Of a DNA stretch of 41,686 nt, positions 1 to 6,190 are shown piece by piece. The notes under the pieces were generated by a model that worked only from the letters and a program-made list of their open reading frames with translations, ran no database searches and was not told where the DNA came from. The first letter of the stretch is position 1. The number at the start of each line of letters is the position of its first letter. Origin of the DNA: Comamonas sp. lk (GTDB lineage: Bacteria; Pseudomonadota; Gammaproteobacteria; Burkholderiales; Burkholderiaceae_C); contig CAMBFO010000012.1 of NCBI GenBank assembly GCA_945865675.1, positions 1 through 41,686 of the forward strand, read 5' to 3'. The position numbers were made by a program, and so were the translations under genes.

Positions 1-543
1 GCGCGCCACCCCGGTTTAGCCAAAGGCGTGTTGCTGATCGACGCGCCCATATTGGGCGGCTGGCGCTCCATGGCGCTGGGCGTCATCAAAGGCGCGCAAT
101 TAGTCGGCTCGCTGTCGCCGGCCGCCGTCAGCCACAAGCGGCGCAACACCTGGCCCAACCAAGAGGCGGCCTACGAACACTTCAAACACAAACGCGCATT
201 TGCCAAATGGGACGATGCAGTGCTGCGCGACTACATCGCCCACGGCACAGTGGAGCGCGACGGCAAGCGCGTACTAACCTTTGACCGCGAAATAGAGACC
301 AATATCTACAACACCATCCCCGACAACCTGGACCGCCTGCTCAGGCGCAACCCGCTGAAATGCCCGGTCAGCTTTATTGGCGGACGCCAGTCCTGGGAAA
401 TGAAGCGGGTGGGCATGGGCATGACAGAAAAAGTCACTCGCGGGCGCATCATCATGCTGGACGGCACGCACTTGTTTCCCATGGAAAAGCCGCTGGCCAC
501 TGCAGCGGCCATCGAAACCGCTTTACGCAATATGGGTGCTTAA
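1..543 (+). CDS. alpha/beta hydrolase, C-terminal part (5' end off window)
   Basis: The reading frame is open from base 1 ([16 protein letters not shown]...) to a TAA at 541-543, so the gene begins outside the window. An internal GTG/TTG near 28 is not a convincing start because coding-like sequence continues upstream. The visible part has the LLIDAP strand, a lid-like region rich in Lys/His ([12 protein letters not shown]), a late strand (CPVSFIGG) and, near the end, a segment with [10 protein letters not shown] where the catalytic His of an alpha/beta hydrolase would sit. The nucleophile elbow (GxSxG) would lie upstream and cannot be checked. The stop overlaps the convergent stop of uppP by about 3 bases. 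The substrate is unknown; assignment to the fold is by overall pattern. Confidence 0.75.
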   Translation, partial: ARHPGLAKGVLLIDAPILGGWRSMALGVIKGAQLVGSLSPAAVSHKRRNTWPNQEAAYEHFKHKRAFAKWDDAVLRDYIAHGTVERDGKRVLTFDREIETNIYNTIPDNLDRLLRRNPLKCPVSFIGGRQSWEMKRVGMGMTEKVTRGRIIMLDGTHLFPMEKPLATAAAIETALRNMGA

Positions 544-1394
544 GGCTTCCAAACGACCAAACCGCTCCAGTCGGTGGCCAGCACTACGATGCCAAAGGCG
601 ATGCGGTAGTAGGCAAAGCCAACAAAGCTGTGGGTTGCCACAAAGCGCAACAGCCAGCGCACGCAGGCCCAGGCGCTGATGAAGGAAAACACCAGGCCCA
701 CGGCAAACAAAGGCGCATCGGCCAAGCTGAGCAAGGCGCGCTCTTTGTACAAGCTGTAAGCGCCCGCGCCTATCAGCGTAGGAATAGCCAGAAAAAACGA
801 AAAGTCCGTCGCCGCCTTGCGCGACATACCCAGCAACATGCCACCGATGATGGTGGCGCCGCTGCGGCTGGTGCCCGGCACCATGGCCAGGCATTGGACT
901 AGGCCTACCTTGAAGGCGTCCCACATGGTCATGTCATCGACATCGGCCACGCGTGCAAAATAACCGGTCTGCACATTTTCGGCAGCCGCCTGGCGCCGCT
1001 CGGCCCACAAAATAATCAAACCGCCGACGATAAAAGTGCTGGCCACAATCAGCGGCGTAAATAAATGCGCTTTGATGATGTTGCCAAACAGCAAACCCAG
1101 CACCACGGCGGGCAAAAACGCGATCAGCACATTCATAGCAAAAGCCTGCGCCCTGCTTTGCGTAGGCAAGGCCATCACGGTGGACTTGATCTTGTCCCAG
1201 TACACCAAAATCACCGCAAATATCGCCCCGGTCTGGATGGCGATATCAAACACCTTGGCCTTCTCGTCGTCAAACCCCAGCAGCGCGCCCGCCAGTATCA
1301 AATGCCCGGTGGATGAAATCGGCAAAAACTCAGTCAGCCCCTCGACCACGCCCATCACCGCCGCTTTGAGTAAAAGCACACTGTCCAATTCCAT
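540..1394 (-). CDS. uppP: undecaprenyl-diphosphatase UppP (BacA)
   Basis: This integral membrane phosphatase converts undecaprenyl pyrophosphate to the monophosphate and so recycles the lipid carrier for peptidoglycan and other envelope polymers; high levels give bacitracin resistance in the family. From the start chosen here (MELDSVLLL, 284 aa, near the family norm of about 270) the first signature [14 protein letters not shown] lies at residues 18-31 and the second, [10 protein letters not shown], in the C-terminal half. Several hydrophobic segments fill the rest. Upstream in-frame ATGs would add 9-18 residues before MELDS, but the family normally begins a few residues before the EGLTEF motif, so the short form is preferred. 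No strong Shine-Dalgarno is visible at any of the starts. It converges with the hydrolase at 1-543. Confidence 0.95.
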   Translation of the reverse strand: MELDSVLLLKAAVMGVVEGLTEFLPISSTGHLILAGALLGFDDEKAKVFDIAIQTGAIFAVILVYWDKIKSTVMALPTQSRAQAFAMNVLIAFLPAVVLGLLFGNIIKAHLFTPLIVASTFIVGGLIILWAERRQAAAENVQTGYFARVADVDDMTMWDAFKVGLVQCLAMVPGTSRSGATIIGGMLLGMSRKAATDFSFFLAIPTLIGAGAYSLYKERALLSLADAPLFAVGLVFSFISAWACVRWLLRFVATHSFVGFAYYRIAFGIVVLATDWSGLVVWKP

Positions 1395-1525
1395 ACCGCA
1401 CCATTTATAAAAGTTCATCGGCCACACGGGGCGGAGGGATTGTCGCACCGCCAGTTTGCTGCAAAGCCTGCATTAAGATCGCGCTGTCAAAAATCAGGAC
1501 TCGATCGAAAGACCGTCGCCTCGTC

Positions 1526-1939
1526 ATGCAAATGTCCCCCCTCATCGCCGTCCATATGAGCGCCGCTTTAGGTGCGCTGGTGCTCGGGCCGGTAGCCATC
1601 TGGGCGCGCAAGGGCGCCGTGCTGCGACCTCGCGTGCACCGCGCCTTTGGCTACGGATTTGCCACCTTGATGCTGGCCGCAGCAATTAGCTCGGCCTTTA
1701 TCCGCGACTACGGGCTGCTCAATGTGCACGGCTATACGCCGATTCACTTGCTCATTCCCGTCACGCTGCTGGGTCTATTCAACGGTTTTCGTGCGCTGTA
1801 CCTAGGCGACATTACCCGGCACCGCAAAACCATGGCCTCGCTGTACCTGGGCGCCTGCGTCACCGCCGGGGCCTTTACCCTCTTGCCCAGCCGCTATTTG
1901 GGACAGTTGGTATGGGGCCAATGGCTGGGACTTTTGTAA
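1526..1939 (+). CDS. DUF2306-type small integral membrane protein
   Basis: A 137-residue protein with about four hydrophobic segments (roughly residues 8-28, 42-62, 72-92, 108-130). The pattern of a HM-SAALGALVLGP first helix, an RVHRAFGY loop, and a basic RHRKTMASLYLGA segment before the last helix matches the DUF2306 family of predicted membrane proteins, whose function is not known. It is divergent from uppP, with about 130 bases between their starts. The ATG at 1526 gives the natural N-terminus; no strong ribosome binding site is seen. No downstream partner is co-oriented within 300 bases, so it is probably monocistronic. Confidence 0.8.
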   Translation: MQMSPLIAVHMSAALGALVLGPVAIWARKGAVLRPRVHRAFGYGFATLMLAAAISSAFIRDYGLLNVHGYTPIHLLIPVTLLGLFNGFRALYLGDITRHRKTMASLYLGACVTAGAFTLLPSRYLGQLVWGQWLGLL

Positions 1940-2274
1940 GCCAAGCAAGCAGCTTGAATTCCGGACAATGCGCGGCAGCACTGCGCCACACATCGACCCA
2001 TCGAAGTCAACGCCAACAGGCCCAGTTACTTCTCGCGCCTGATCTTTGAAGCAGACATTTCCCGTATCGCCAATACCAGCCGCCGCTGGGTCAACAGTTC
2101 AGCATTTTTCTGATAAAAAAAGCTCTACGGTCAAGCATTTTTGCCCGCATCCTTTCGAGTCAAAAAGTCGCCACCCAAGCAATCAAATATCGAGCCTGCT
2201 AAGACGCTGAAACTGGCATCAAAACTCGTAGGTGCTTGTTTGCCTGCTCTTTTTTTGGGCTTATACTGTCTTAA
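1940..2274 (+). other. intergenic stretch with an unassigned open frame (1958-2113)
   Basis: This 335-base stretch has no gene with a good start. One frame is open from 1958 to a TGA at 2111-2113 and its later part (IEVNANRPSYFSRLIFEAD, then IANTSRRWVNSSAFF) has protein-like composition, so it may be the 3' remnant of a lost gene; I do not recognise it. It has no ATG and no ribosome binding site. From about 2110 the base composition turns AT-rich, marking the left border of the accessory island. The right end holds the promoter candidate listed separately. Confidence 0.3.
2240..2267 (+). promoter_or_regulatory. candidate sigma-70 promoter for the beta-barrel gene
   Basis: TTGCCT at 2240-2245 and TATACT at 2262-2267 are separated by 16 bases, a reasonable -35/-10 pair. 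The predicted transcription start falls at about 2274-2275, on the ATG itself, which would make the mRNA leaderless; no Shine-Dalgarno precedes the ATG, consistent with that. It is a match by eye only. Confidence 0.4.
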
Positions 2275-3177
2275 ATGTTATTTATTTGTAAATTCATAAT
2301 TATTTGTCGGCGTACTTTGCTTGCCTTGTCGATTCTTTCAACGGCAATTTCCGCGCACGCGGATTTGCCGCTGACCGTAGAAGATCTCATCACTGACAAG
2401 GGCAAGTTCAAATTGGACCTTTCGCTTGCCTATGCCAATTCGGATCGGCAAGGGATCTTCACTGGTGAACCCATCACCGTGCAAACGGGACCAACCTCGT
2501 TTGTCAACTTGCCCACGCTGATTGGCCAGAGCCTGGGCAACAGCGATTCATTAGTGGGCACATTGGGTTTGCGCTACGGCTTGACGGGCAAAGCAGAAAT
2601 TTTTGCACGCGCATCGTATTTGACGAGTAACAACCGCAGCGGCAACATCACTGGCACCAGCGAAAGCAGCGAAGACCGCTTTGCCGATGCCTGGGCAGGC
2701 ATCAACTACCAATTCAAAAAAGACGACGATACCCCCGCTGTAATGGGCTTTGCTGAATTTGCCCTGCACGAGCAGCACGAAAGGAGCAGCAGTTCTTTCA
2801 AGTCTGCATTGGTGGGCTTAACTACCTATAAAGCCATAGACCCCGTGGTGTTCTCGCTCACCACCGCTTACCGTTTCAACCAAAGCCGCCAAGACGGCGA
2901 TAAGGACTTTAAGCCTGGCAACCTCTTCTTGCTCACCCCCAGCATCGCCATTGCCGTTAACGACCGCGTGACCCTAACCACGGGCATGCAGTGGACCAAC
3001 CGCCAAGCGGACCAGTGAGACGGGACAGCGCAAGGCTTCAGACGCACCAGCAGCGACTTGTTTCTGGGCGTGGGCTATGGAATCTCGAAGGGGAGCGCGC
3101 TCAACCTCACCTTCAAATCGAATGTTTCAGGTTTTAACGGGGCAGACCTGAGGCTCAATTGGCTGCACACTTTCTGA
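2275..3177 (+). pseudogene. outer-membrane beta-barrel (transporter-like), interrupted by an in-frame TGA
   Basis: The frame starts at ATG 2275 and encodes a signal peptide (RRTLLALSILSTAISAHA, cleavage before DLPLTVEDL) followed by alternating polar/hydrophobic strands typical of an outer-membrane barrel (for example KLDLSLAYA, LVGTLGLRYGL, AEIFARASYL, DAWAGINYQF, VVFSLTTAYRF, LLTPSIAIAV, VTLTTGMQW). A TGA at 3016-3018 stops translation after 247 codons, yet the same frame continues without another stop to 3175-3177 and supplies the missing last strands (DLFLGVGYGI, ALNLTFKSNV, ADLRLNWLHTF), ending in the C-terminal Phe used by the BAM complex. So the intact protein would be about 300 aa and the gene is broken by one nonsense change (CGA or TGG to TGA are one-step sources) or carries a sequencing error. 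It resembles small 'transporter' barrels found beside C39 peptidases, as FapF is beside FapD; that relation is inferred. It heads the peptide/C39 locus. Confidence 0.75.
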
Positions 3178-3226
3178 GCACCCGATTGAAAAATTGCCCC
3201 GTGCTCGTAAATCTTGGGAGTTTGAT

Positions 3227-3676
3227 ATGAAGCTGAAATCATTTTTTTTCGCTGGTATTTTGACCGCCAGTTTGACGGTACCTGCCCTGGCTGGTAATGC
3301 GCCCACGGTCGAACCGATGCCAGAGTTCAGCGCTGCGGATATGCAGATGCTGTTTGAGCAGGATGCGATGCCGATACAACTTGCGGTTTTGTCTAGGCAA
3401 GAGATGACAGAGACAGAGGGGGCCTTGTTAGTAGGTTTTGTAGTTGGCGGGGGATTGAGCTTTGTAGTTTATGCTGTAGGTAATTCTTTCTACGCACAAC
3501 CAATCACTTGGCAAGGCTCATTACTTGCGTTTGGTACCGGTGCATTAATTGGCGGCGTGGGTGGCGCACTGATACGCGCATCGGGCGGCGGCATTGCCGG
3601 AAATATTGCATGGCGCCCAAACATGTTTGGCGCAAACTTTGGTTTCTCTCAATATAGTAACTATAAGGGTTGGTAG
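3227..3676 (+). CDS. Sec-exported glycine-rich peptide precursor with double-glycine-like leader
   Basis: A 149-residue protein starting at ATG 3227, chosen because GGGAG lies 6 bases upstream and a signal peptide follows at once (MKLK, hydrophobic core, VPALA, cleavage near residue 22). Residues 39-66 form an acidic amphipathic stretch ending in LSRQEMTETEGA (55-66), which fits the LSxxE(L/M)xxxxG(G/A) pattern of leaders cut by C39 peptidases after GG or GA. The predicted mature part (67-149, 83 aa) is strongly hydrophobic and has 19 glycines, including VGGG, GGVGG and SGGG, then an aromatic/Asn-rich tail (FGFSQYSNYKGW). That resembles class II bacteriocins or other self-associating peptides. 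A C39 peptidase lies about 0.8 kb downstream and a small membrane protein directly after it. AT-rich relative to flanking genes. The bacteriocin-like or surface-peptide role is inferred; no homologue was recognised with certainty. Confidence 0.7.
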   Translation: MKLKSFFFAGILTASLTVPALAGNAPTVEPMPEFSAADMQMLFEQDAMPIQLAVLSRQEMTETEGALLVGFVVGGGLSFVVYAVGNSFYAQPITWQGSLLAFGTGALIGGVGGALIRASGGGIAGNIAWRPNMFGANFGFSQYSNYKGW

Positions 3677-3730
3677 TACAAGTAAGAGATGGGCGAGAGG
3701 TAATTTTATTCCTACAGGAGTGGACATTGT

Positions 3731-3985
3731 ATGAGCATAATTGTCGAAGTTGCTGGCATGCTTGGTGGAATGCTGATGGAATATGCCACCTCTAAAAAAT
3801 GGAGCAAAGTAAAAGCTTTTTTTATTGTGGGTGGATGTTTTTTTTCGCTATTCACCACTCAGGTTCTCATATTTCCCGGCGAAAAAGGCGTCTTCGTTGG
3901 AATCTTATATGCCGTTGGTTTAGGGATTACTTGTGGTTTGTTTTTTGCTGGGTGCATGCACTACCATGAAAAGTACAAAAAATAA
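3731..3985 (+). CDS. small membrane protein, possible immunity partner of the upstream peptide
   Basis: An 84-residue protein with AGGAG (3716-3720) ahead of ATG 3731. It contains an N-terminal Gly/Met-rich amphipathic segment (AGMLGGMLMEYATS), a basic loop (KKWSKVK), and two clear transmembrane helices (about residues 28-47 and 55-77), ending in a charged tail HYHEKYKK. Small two- or three-helix membrane proteins next to a bacteriocin-like precursor are commonly immunity proteins, so that role is suggested by position only. Base composition is AT-rich like the upstream peptide gene. The frame remains open past its TAA for a further 43 codons that encode another hydrophobic helix, listed separately; the gene may therefore be a shortened version of a longer protein. 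Confidence 0.6.
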   Translation: MSIIVEVAGMLGGMLMEYATSKKWSKVKAFFIVGGCFFSLFTTQVLIFPGEKGVFVGILYAVGLGITCGLFFAGCMHYHEKYKK

Positions 3986-4117
3986 TATTTTTTAATACCG
4001 CCAAAAAAATTCAAAAATAGGATCTACGACGCTCGGGTGACTATTGCTGGGATATTTTCCATCTGCTTTTTTGGTGTGCACTTAGTATTTGGCCTTTTGG
4101 TACTGATCTTTGGATGA
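3986..4117 (+). other. in-frame continuation beyond the stop, encoding a third hydrophobic helix
   Basis: Directly after the TAA at 3983-3985 the same frame is open to TGA 4115-4117. The segment reads a basic linker (PPKKFKNRIYDAR) and then a strongly hydrophobic run (VTIAGIFSICFFGVHLVFG and on). It has no ATG, and a GTG at 4037 lacks a ribosome binding site. It may be the detached C-terminus of the 3731-3985 gene or chance in AT-rich DNA. Confidence 0.3.
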
Positions 4118-4123
4118 CTCTAT

Positions 4124-4498
4124 ATGGTGAATTCTGCCTTCCAACTCTTCCTGCTGCGCGGACAGCCGTTCTTGCAGTTCAATTTCCCCCGAGGAAAATC
4201 GGTACCGACCATTTCGCTCATCTGCGCACTGGGCGGCCGGCACCCGAACCTTCGCGCCGCGCCGCCCGATGTGCCAATATTGCCACTCTGGTTTGCGGTT
4301 GCGACCAGCCTAGTAATGGTTTGGTTGACCTTTTTGGTCATCGTTGCGGTGCTGCGCTGGTGGATGATGCATGGTGGCCGCTGGGATGGTCAGGGTGATC
4401 TCTTCAACTTCGTGGCTGCTGCCTCGCTGGTGTGGGATGTGCTGGGAGCCGGTCTGGTTGCCATAGGTGCGCCGGTGCCGATGCCGTCTTTGGCATAA
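4124..4498 (+). CDS. hypothetical membrane protein upstream of the C39 peptidase
   Basis: A 124-codon frame whose second half looks like a real membrane protein: a strong helix (about 53-75, FAVATSLVMVWLTFLVIVAV), the turn RWWMMHGGRWDGQGD, and a second hydrophobic stretch (LFNFVAAASLVWDVLGAGL). The first 45 residues are less convincing and the ATG at 4124 has no good ribosome binding site, so the true start may be internal. It ends in TAA 4496-4498 and the peptidase frame begins one codon later in the same frame, so the two could be coupled by termination-reinitiation, or derive from a longer frame. I do not recognise a family. On the opposite strand only low-quality overlapping frames exist. 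Confidence 0.4.
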   Translation: MVNSAFQLFLLRGQPFLQFNFPRGKSVPTISLICALGGRHPNLRAAPPDVPILPLWFAVATSLVMVWLTFLVIVAVLRWWMMHGGRWDGQGDLFNFVAAASLVWDVLGAGLVAIGAPVPMPSLA

Positions 4499-4501
4499 AA
4501 C

Positions 4502-5185
4502 GTGTACAAAATCGCCTGGCTCTCTCTGTGCGGCCGGTTCACGATATTGGCGGCCGCGCTGGCAAGCGCATCTTCGTTGGCTTCTGAGGGTGCATGGCTG
4601 AGCACACCTTCAGCACACGGTTTGGTCGCCGTCAAAAGCTGGAAAACTCTGCGTGATGGCCGCGTGGTCAAGCAAGACCTGGATTATTCATGCGGCGCCG
4701 CTTCATTGGCTACCTTGCTCAATGCGTTCTACGGTCAATCGCTGACCGAGGCGGCTTTACTCGAAGCCATGGATAAAGGCGGCTTGCGCGCTTCGTTGGA
4801 AGACATGCAGCGCGCTTTGCCGCAGTTTGGCTTCAAGGCGCAAGGTTTTGCCGCCAGTTATGAACAACTGATGCGGCTCAAAGCCCCTGTGGTGGTCTAC
4901 CTGAAATACCGCAATGACGATCATTTTTCTGTTTTGCGGGGCATTGATGCCCACACCGTTTGGCTGGCCGACCCGAGCCTTGGCAATCGCACCTTCAGCC
5001 GCGCGCAGTTTTTAGATATGTGGCAGACCAGGGGCGGCAAAGTAAATGCAGAGTTAGCAGGCAAGTTCTTGGCCGTATTGCCGCTTAACGCCGATGTTCA
5101 TTCAGTCAGCGATTTCTTCACCACAGCTCCGCAAAGACAGAGCGCACAAGCTATTCAGCAATTGCGCTTTAGAAGTGCTCCATGA
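4502..5185 (+). CDS. periplasmic C39-family cysteine peptidase (FapD-like)
   Basis: A 227-residue protein read from GTG 4502. A signal peptide (MYKIAWLSLCGRFTILAAAL, Ala/Ser-rich end near residue 27) predicts export. The C39 core follows: oxyanion Gln58 six residues before catalytic Cys64 in DYSCGAASLATLL, then His141 in NDDHFSVLRG and Asp157 in LADPSLGNRTF, so the whole Gln-Cys-His-Asp set is present. Unlike bacteriocin ABC transporters (C39 domain fused to membrane and ATPase domains) this is a stand-alone exported domain, as in FapD of the Fap amyloid system. C39 enzymes cut after GG or GA in leader peptides, and the gene at 3227 supplies such a leader on an exported protein. No ribosome binding site is visible; initiation may depend on the upstream frame, which ends 3 bases before. 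Tail residues 175-227 follow the catalytic fold and are not assigned. Confidence 0.85.
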   Translation: MYKIAWLSLCGRFTILAAALASASSLASEGAWLSTPSAHGLVAVKSWKTLRDGRVVKQDLDYSCGAASLATLLNAFYGQSLTEAALLEAMDKGGLRASLEDMQRALPQFGFKAQGFAASYEQLMRLKAPVVVYLKYRNDDHFSVLRGIDAHTVWLADPSLGNRTFSRAQFLDMWQTRGGKVNAELAGKFLAVLPLNADVHSVSDFFTTAPQRQSAQAIQQLRFRSAP

Positions 5186-5245
5186 CTTCAATGACGGTGC
5201 TAACCAATCATTCCAGCTACGGCTTGCAGGCAAACCGGCATCCGC

Positions 5246-5332
5246 GAGGTATTCGATCAATCAGCGCAGCAAATTCCGCTGGCGGCGCTTTCGGTGCAAG
5301 AGGTAAGCCAAGCGGCAAAGCATAGGTCTTGA
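5246..5332 (+). pseudogene. truncated second copy of the leader motif
   Basis: The frame 5246-5332 encodes FDQSAQQIPLAALSVQE followed by VSQAAKHRS and a TGA. It aligns without gaps to FEQDAMPIQLAVLSRQE of the peptide at 3227 with 10 of 17 positions identical (F, Q, A, I, L, A, L, S, Q, E). The reading frame is closed by TAA at 5201-5203 upstream and ends where the GA cleavage site would lie, with no core peptide. At DNA level the copies differ at many third positions, so this is an old paralogue remnant and not a recent duplication. It starts 60 bases after the C39 gene. Confidence 0.55.
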
Positions 5333-5336
5333 AGTG

Positions 5337-5365
5337 TTGCAGAAATAAAGTAGTGCAATTAAACT
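5337..5365 (+). promoter_or_regulatory. candidate sigma-70 promoter for the AbrB/PIN pair
   Basis: TTGCAG (5337-5342) and TAAACT (5360-5365) are 17 bases apart. The predicted start point is at about 5371-5372, at the antitoxin ATG (5372), and there is no Shine-Dalgarno, so a leaderless transcript is possible. Autoregulation by the AbrB-type antitoxin, usual in such modules, would act here. Called by eye. Confidence 0.4.
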
Positions 5366-5371
5366 TCATTG

Positions 5372-5611
5372 ATGCAAGTCACTTTCATGATCAATAGCCG
5401 TGGCGTGGTCACGCTACCGGCCAAATTGCGCCAGGCCATGGGCCTAAAAGCGGACGATCAATTGATCGCAGAGACTACGCCGCAAGGCCTGTCGCTGCGC
5501 CCTGCGGTGACCCTGCCCCTGGAGCTTTACACACCCGAACGCGTGCAAGAGTTTGATGCGGCCGAGGCAGAGCTTGCCGCCGTGCTACCCAAGCGCAAAC
5601 TTCCGCGCTGA
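5372..5611 (+). CDS. AbrB/MazE-family antitoxin-like DNA-binding protein
   Basis: A 79-residue protein whose first half is a swapped-hairpin AbrB domain: NSRGVVTLPAKLRQAMGLKAD (residues about 8-28) followed by DQLIAETTPQGLSLRP. The SRGVVTLPAKLR stretch is the family hallmark. The acidic C-terminal tail (ERVQEFDAAEAELAAVLP) would be the toxin-binding part. A TTG at 5369 is also in frame; the ATG at 5372 is preferred. It overlaps the PIN gene that follows: its stop TGA (5609-5611) shares bases with the proposed CTG start of the toxin. Together they form a VapBC-type type II toxin-antitoxin module; repression of its own promoter by the antitoxin or the complex is typical. Confidence 0.85.
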   Translation: MQVTFMINSRGVVTLPAKLRQAMGLKADDQLIAETTPQGLSLRPAVTLPLELYTPERVQEFDAAEAELAAVLPKRKLPR

Positions 5612-6045
5612 GCCCGCAGCCGCCCATTCGCGTTTTTCTGGACGCAAACGTCCTGTTTTCCGCAGCCCAATCGGCGGGCGCTGTACGTCAGCTGATCCAA
5701 GCCTTACAAGCCGATGGCCACGCGCTGGTGGCCGACGAATATGTGGCCACCGAGGCCCGCCGCAACATTGCGGGCAAGGCCAAAGCAGATTGCCAGGCGT
5801 CTTTACAAAACTTGCTTGCGCAGATCGAAGTCAGCGCCGCGCACTTTCTTGCAAACGCCCACGCTGCCGTGCAATGGTTGCCTGAAAAAGATCGTCCGGT
5901 GCTGATGGCGGCAATCGCACTACGCTGCGATGCGCTTGTAACCGGAGACCGCACCCACTTCGGGGCGGGGTATGGGCAAACGTTTGATGGCGTCACTATT
6001 TACACCCCGGCCCAATTGGCGTTGGCTGTGTTTCCTCCGGCCTGA
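5608..6045 (+). CDS. PIN-domain ribonuclease toxin (VapC-like)
   Basis: The frame encodes a PIN domain: RVFLDANVLFSAA (first Asp, residue 12 in this numbering), EYVATEARRN (Glu), EKDRPVLMAAI (Asp) and VTGDRTHF (last Asp), the acidic residues that bind Mg2+ in the nuclease site. The first Asp lies upstream of the first GTG (5728), so a start at that GTG would delete part of the active site. Between the previous in-frame stop (5554-5556) and LDAN no ATG, GTG or TTG occurs. The best candidate is CTG 5608-5610, which overlaps the antitoxin stop as CTGA, the same geometry as the common ATGA coupling; ATT 5626 is another possibility. Length from CTG is 145 aa, normal for the family. Target RNA unknown. 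Confidence 0.75.
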   Translation: MSPQPPIRVFLDANVLFSAAQSAGAVRQLIQALQADGHALVADEYVATEARRNIAGKAKADCQASLQNLLAQIEVSAAHFLANAHAAVQWLPEKDRPVLMAAIALRCDALVTGDRTHFGAGYGQTFDGVTIYTPAQLALAVFPPA

Positions 6046-6190
6046 GGCGACTTCGGCATTCCATCTCCTCTTTTGCGTATGCATGACAAAGCGATTCTCT
6101 GGAACGCTAACCGCAGACCTGTTGGAGAGCATTCGGTGAACTCCCATGTAGCGAACCTTTGAGCCCAAGCGACACCCCTAAAATCCCCGG

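Noticed and set aside
3016-3018. TGA as selenocysteine or recoded codon
   Set aside because: No selenocysteine insertion hairpin was seen after it, outer-membrane barrels do not use selenocysteine, and other genes in the window use TGA as stop.
4390-4671. Minus-strand 93-codon frame across the C39 start
   Set aside because: It is opposite the C39 signal-peptide region, has low-complexity Ala/Thr/Ser composition and no motif; a shadow frame.
5094-5306. 70-codon plus-strand frame at the end of the C39 gene
   Set aside because: It overlaps C39 out of frame and ends in Arg-rich noise (FRWRRFRCKR); the leader remnant in another frame explains the conserved part.
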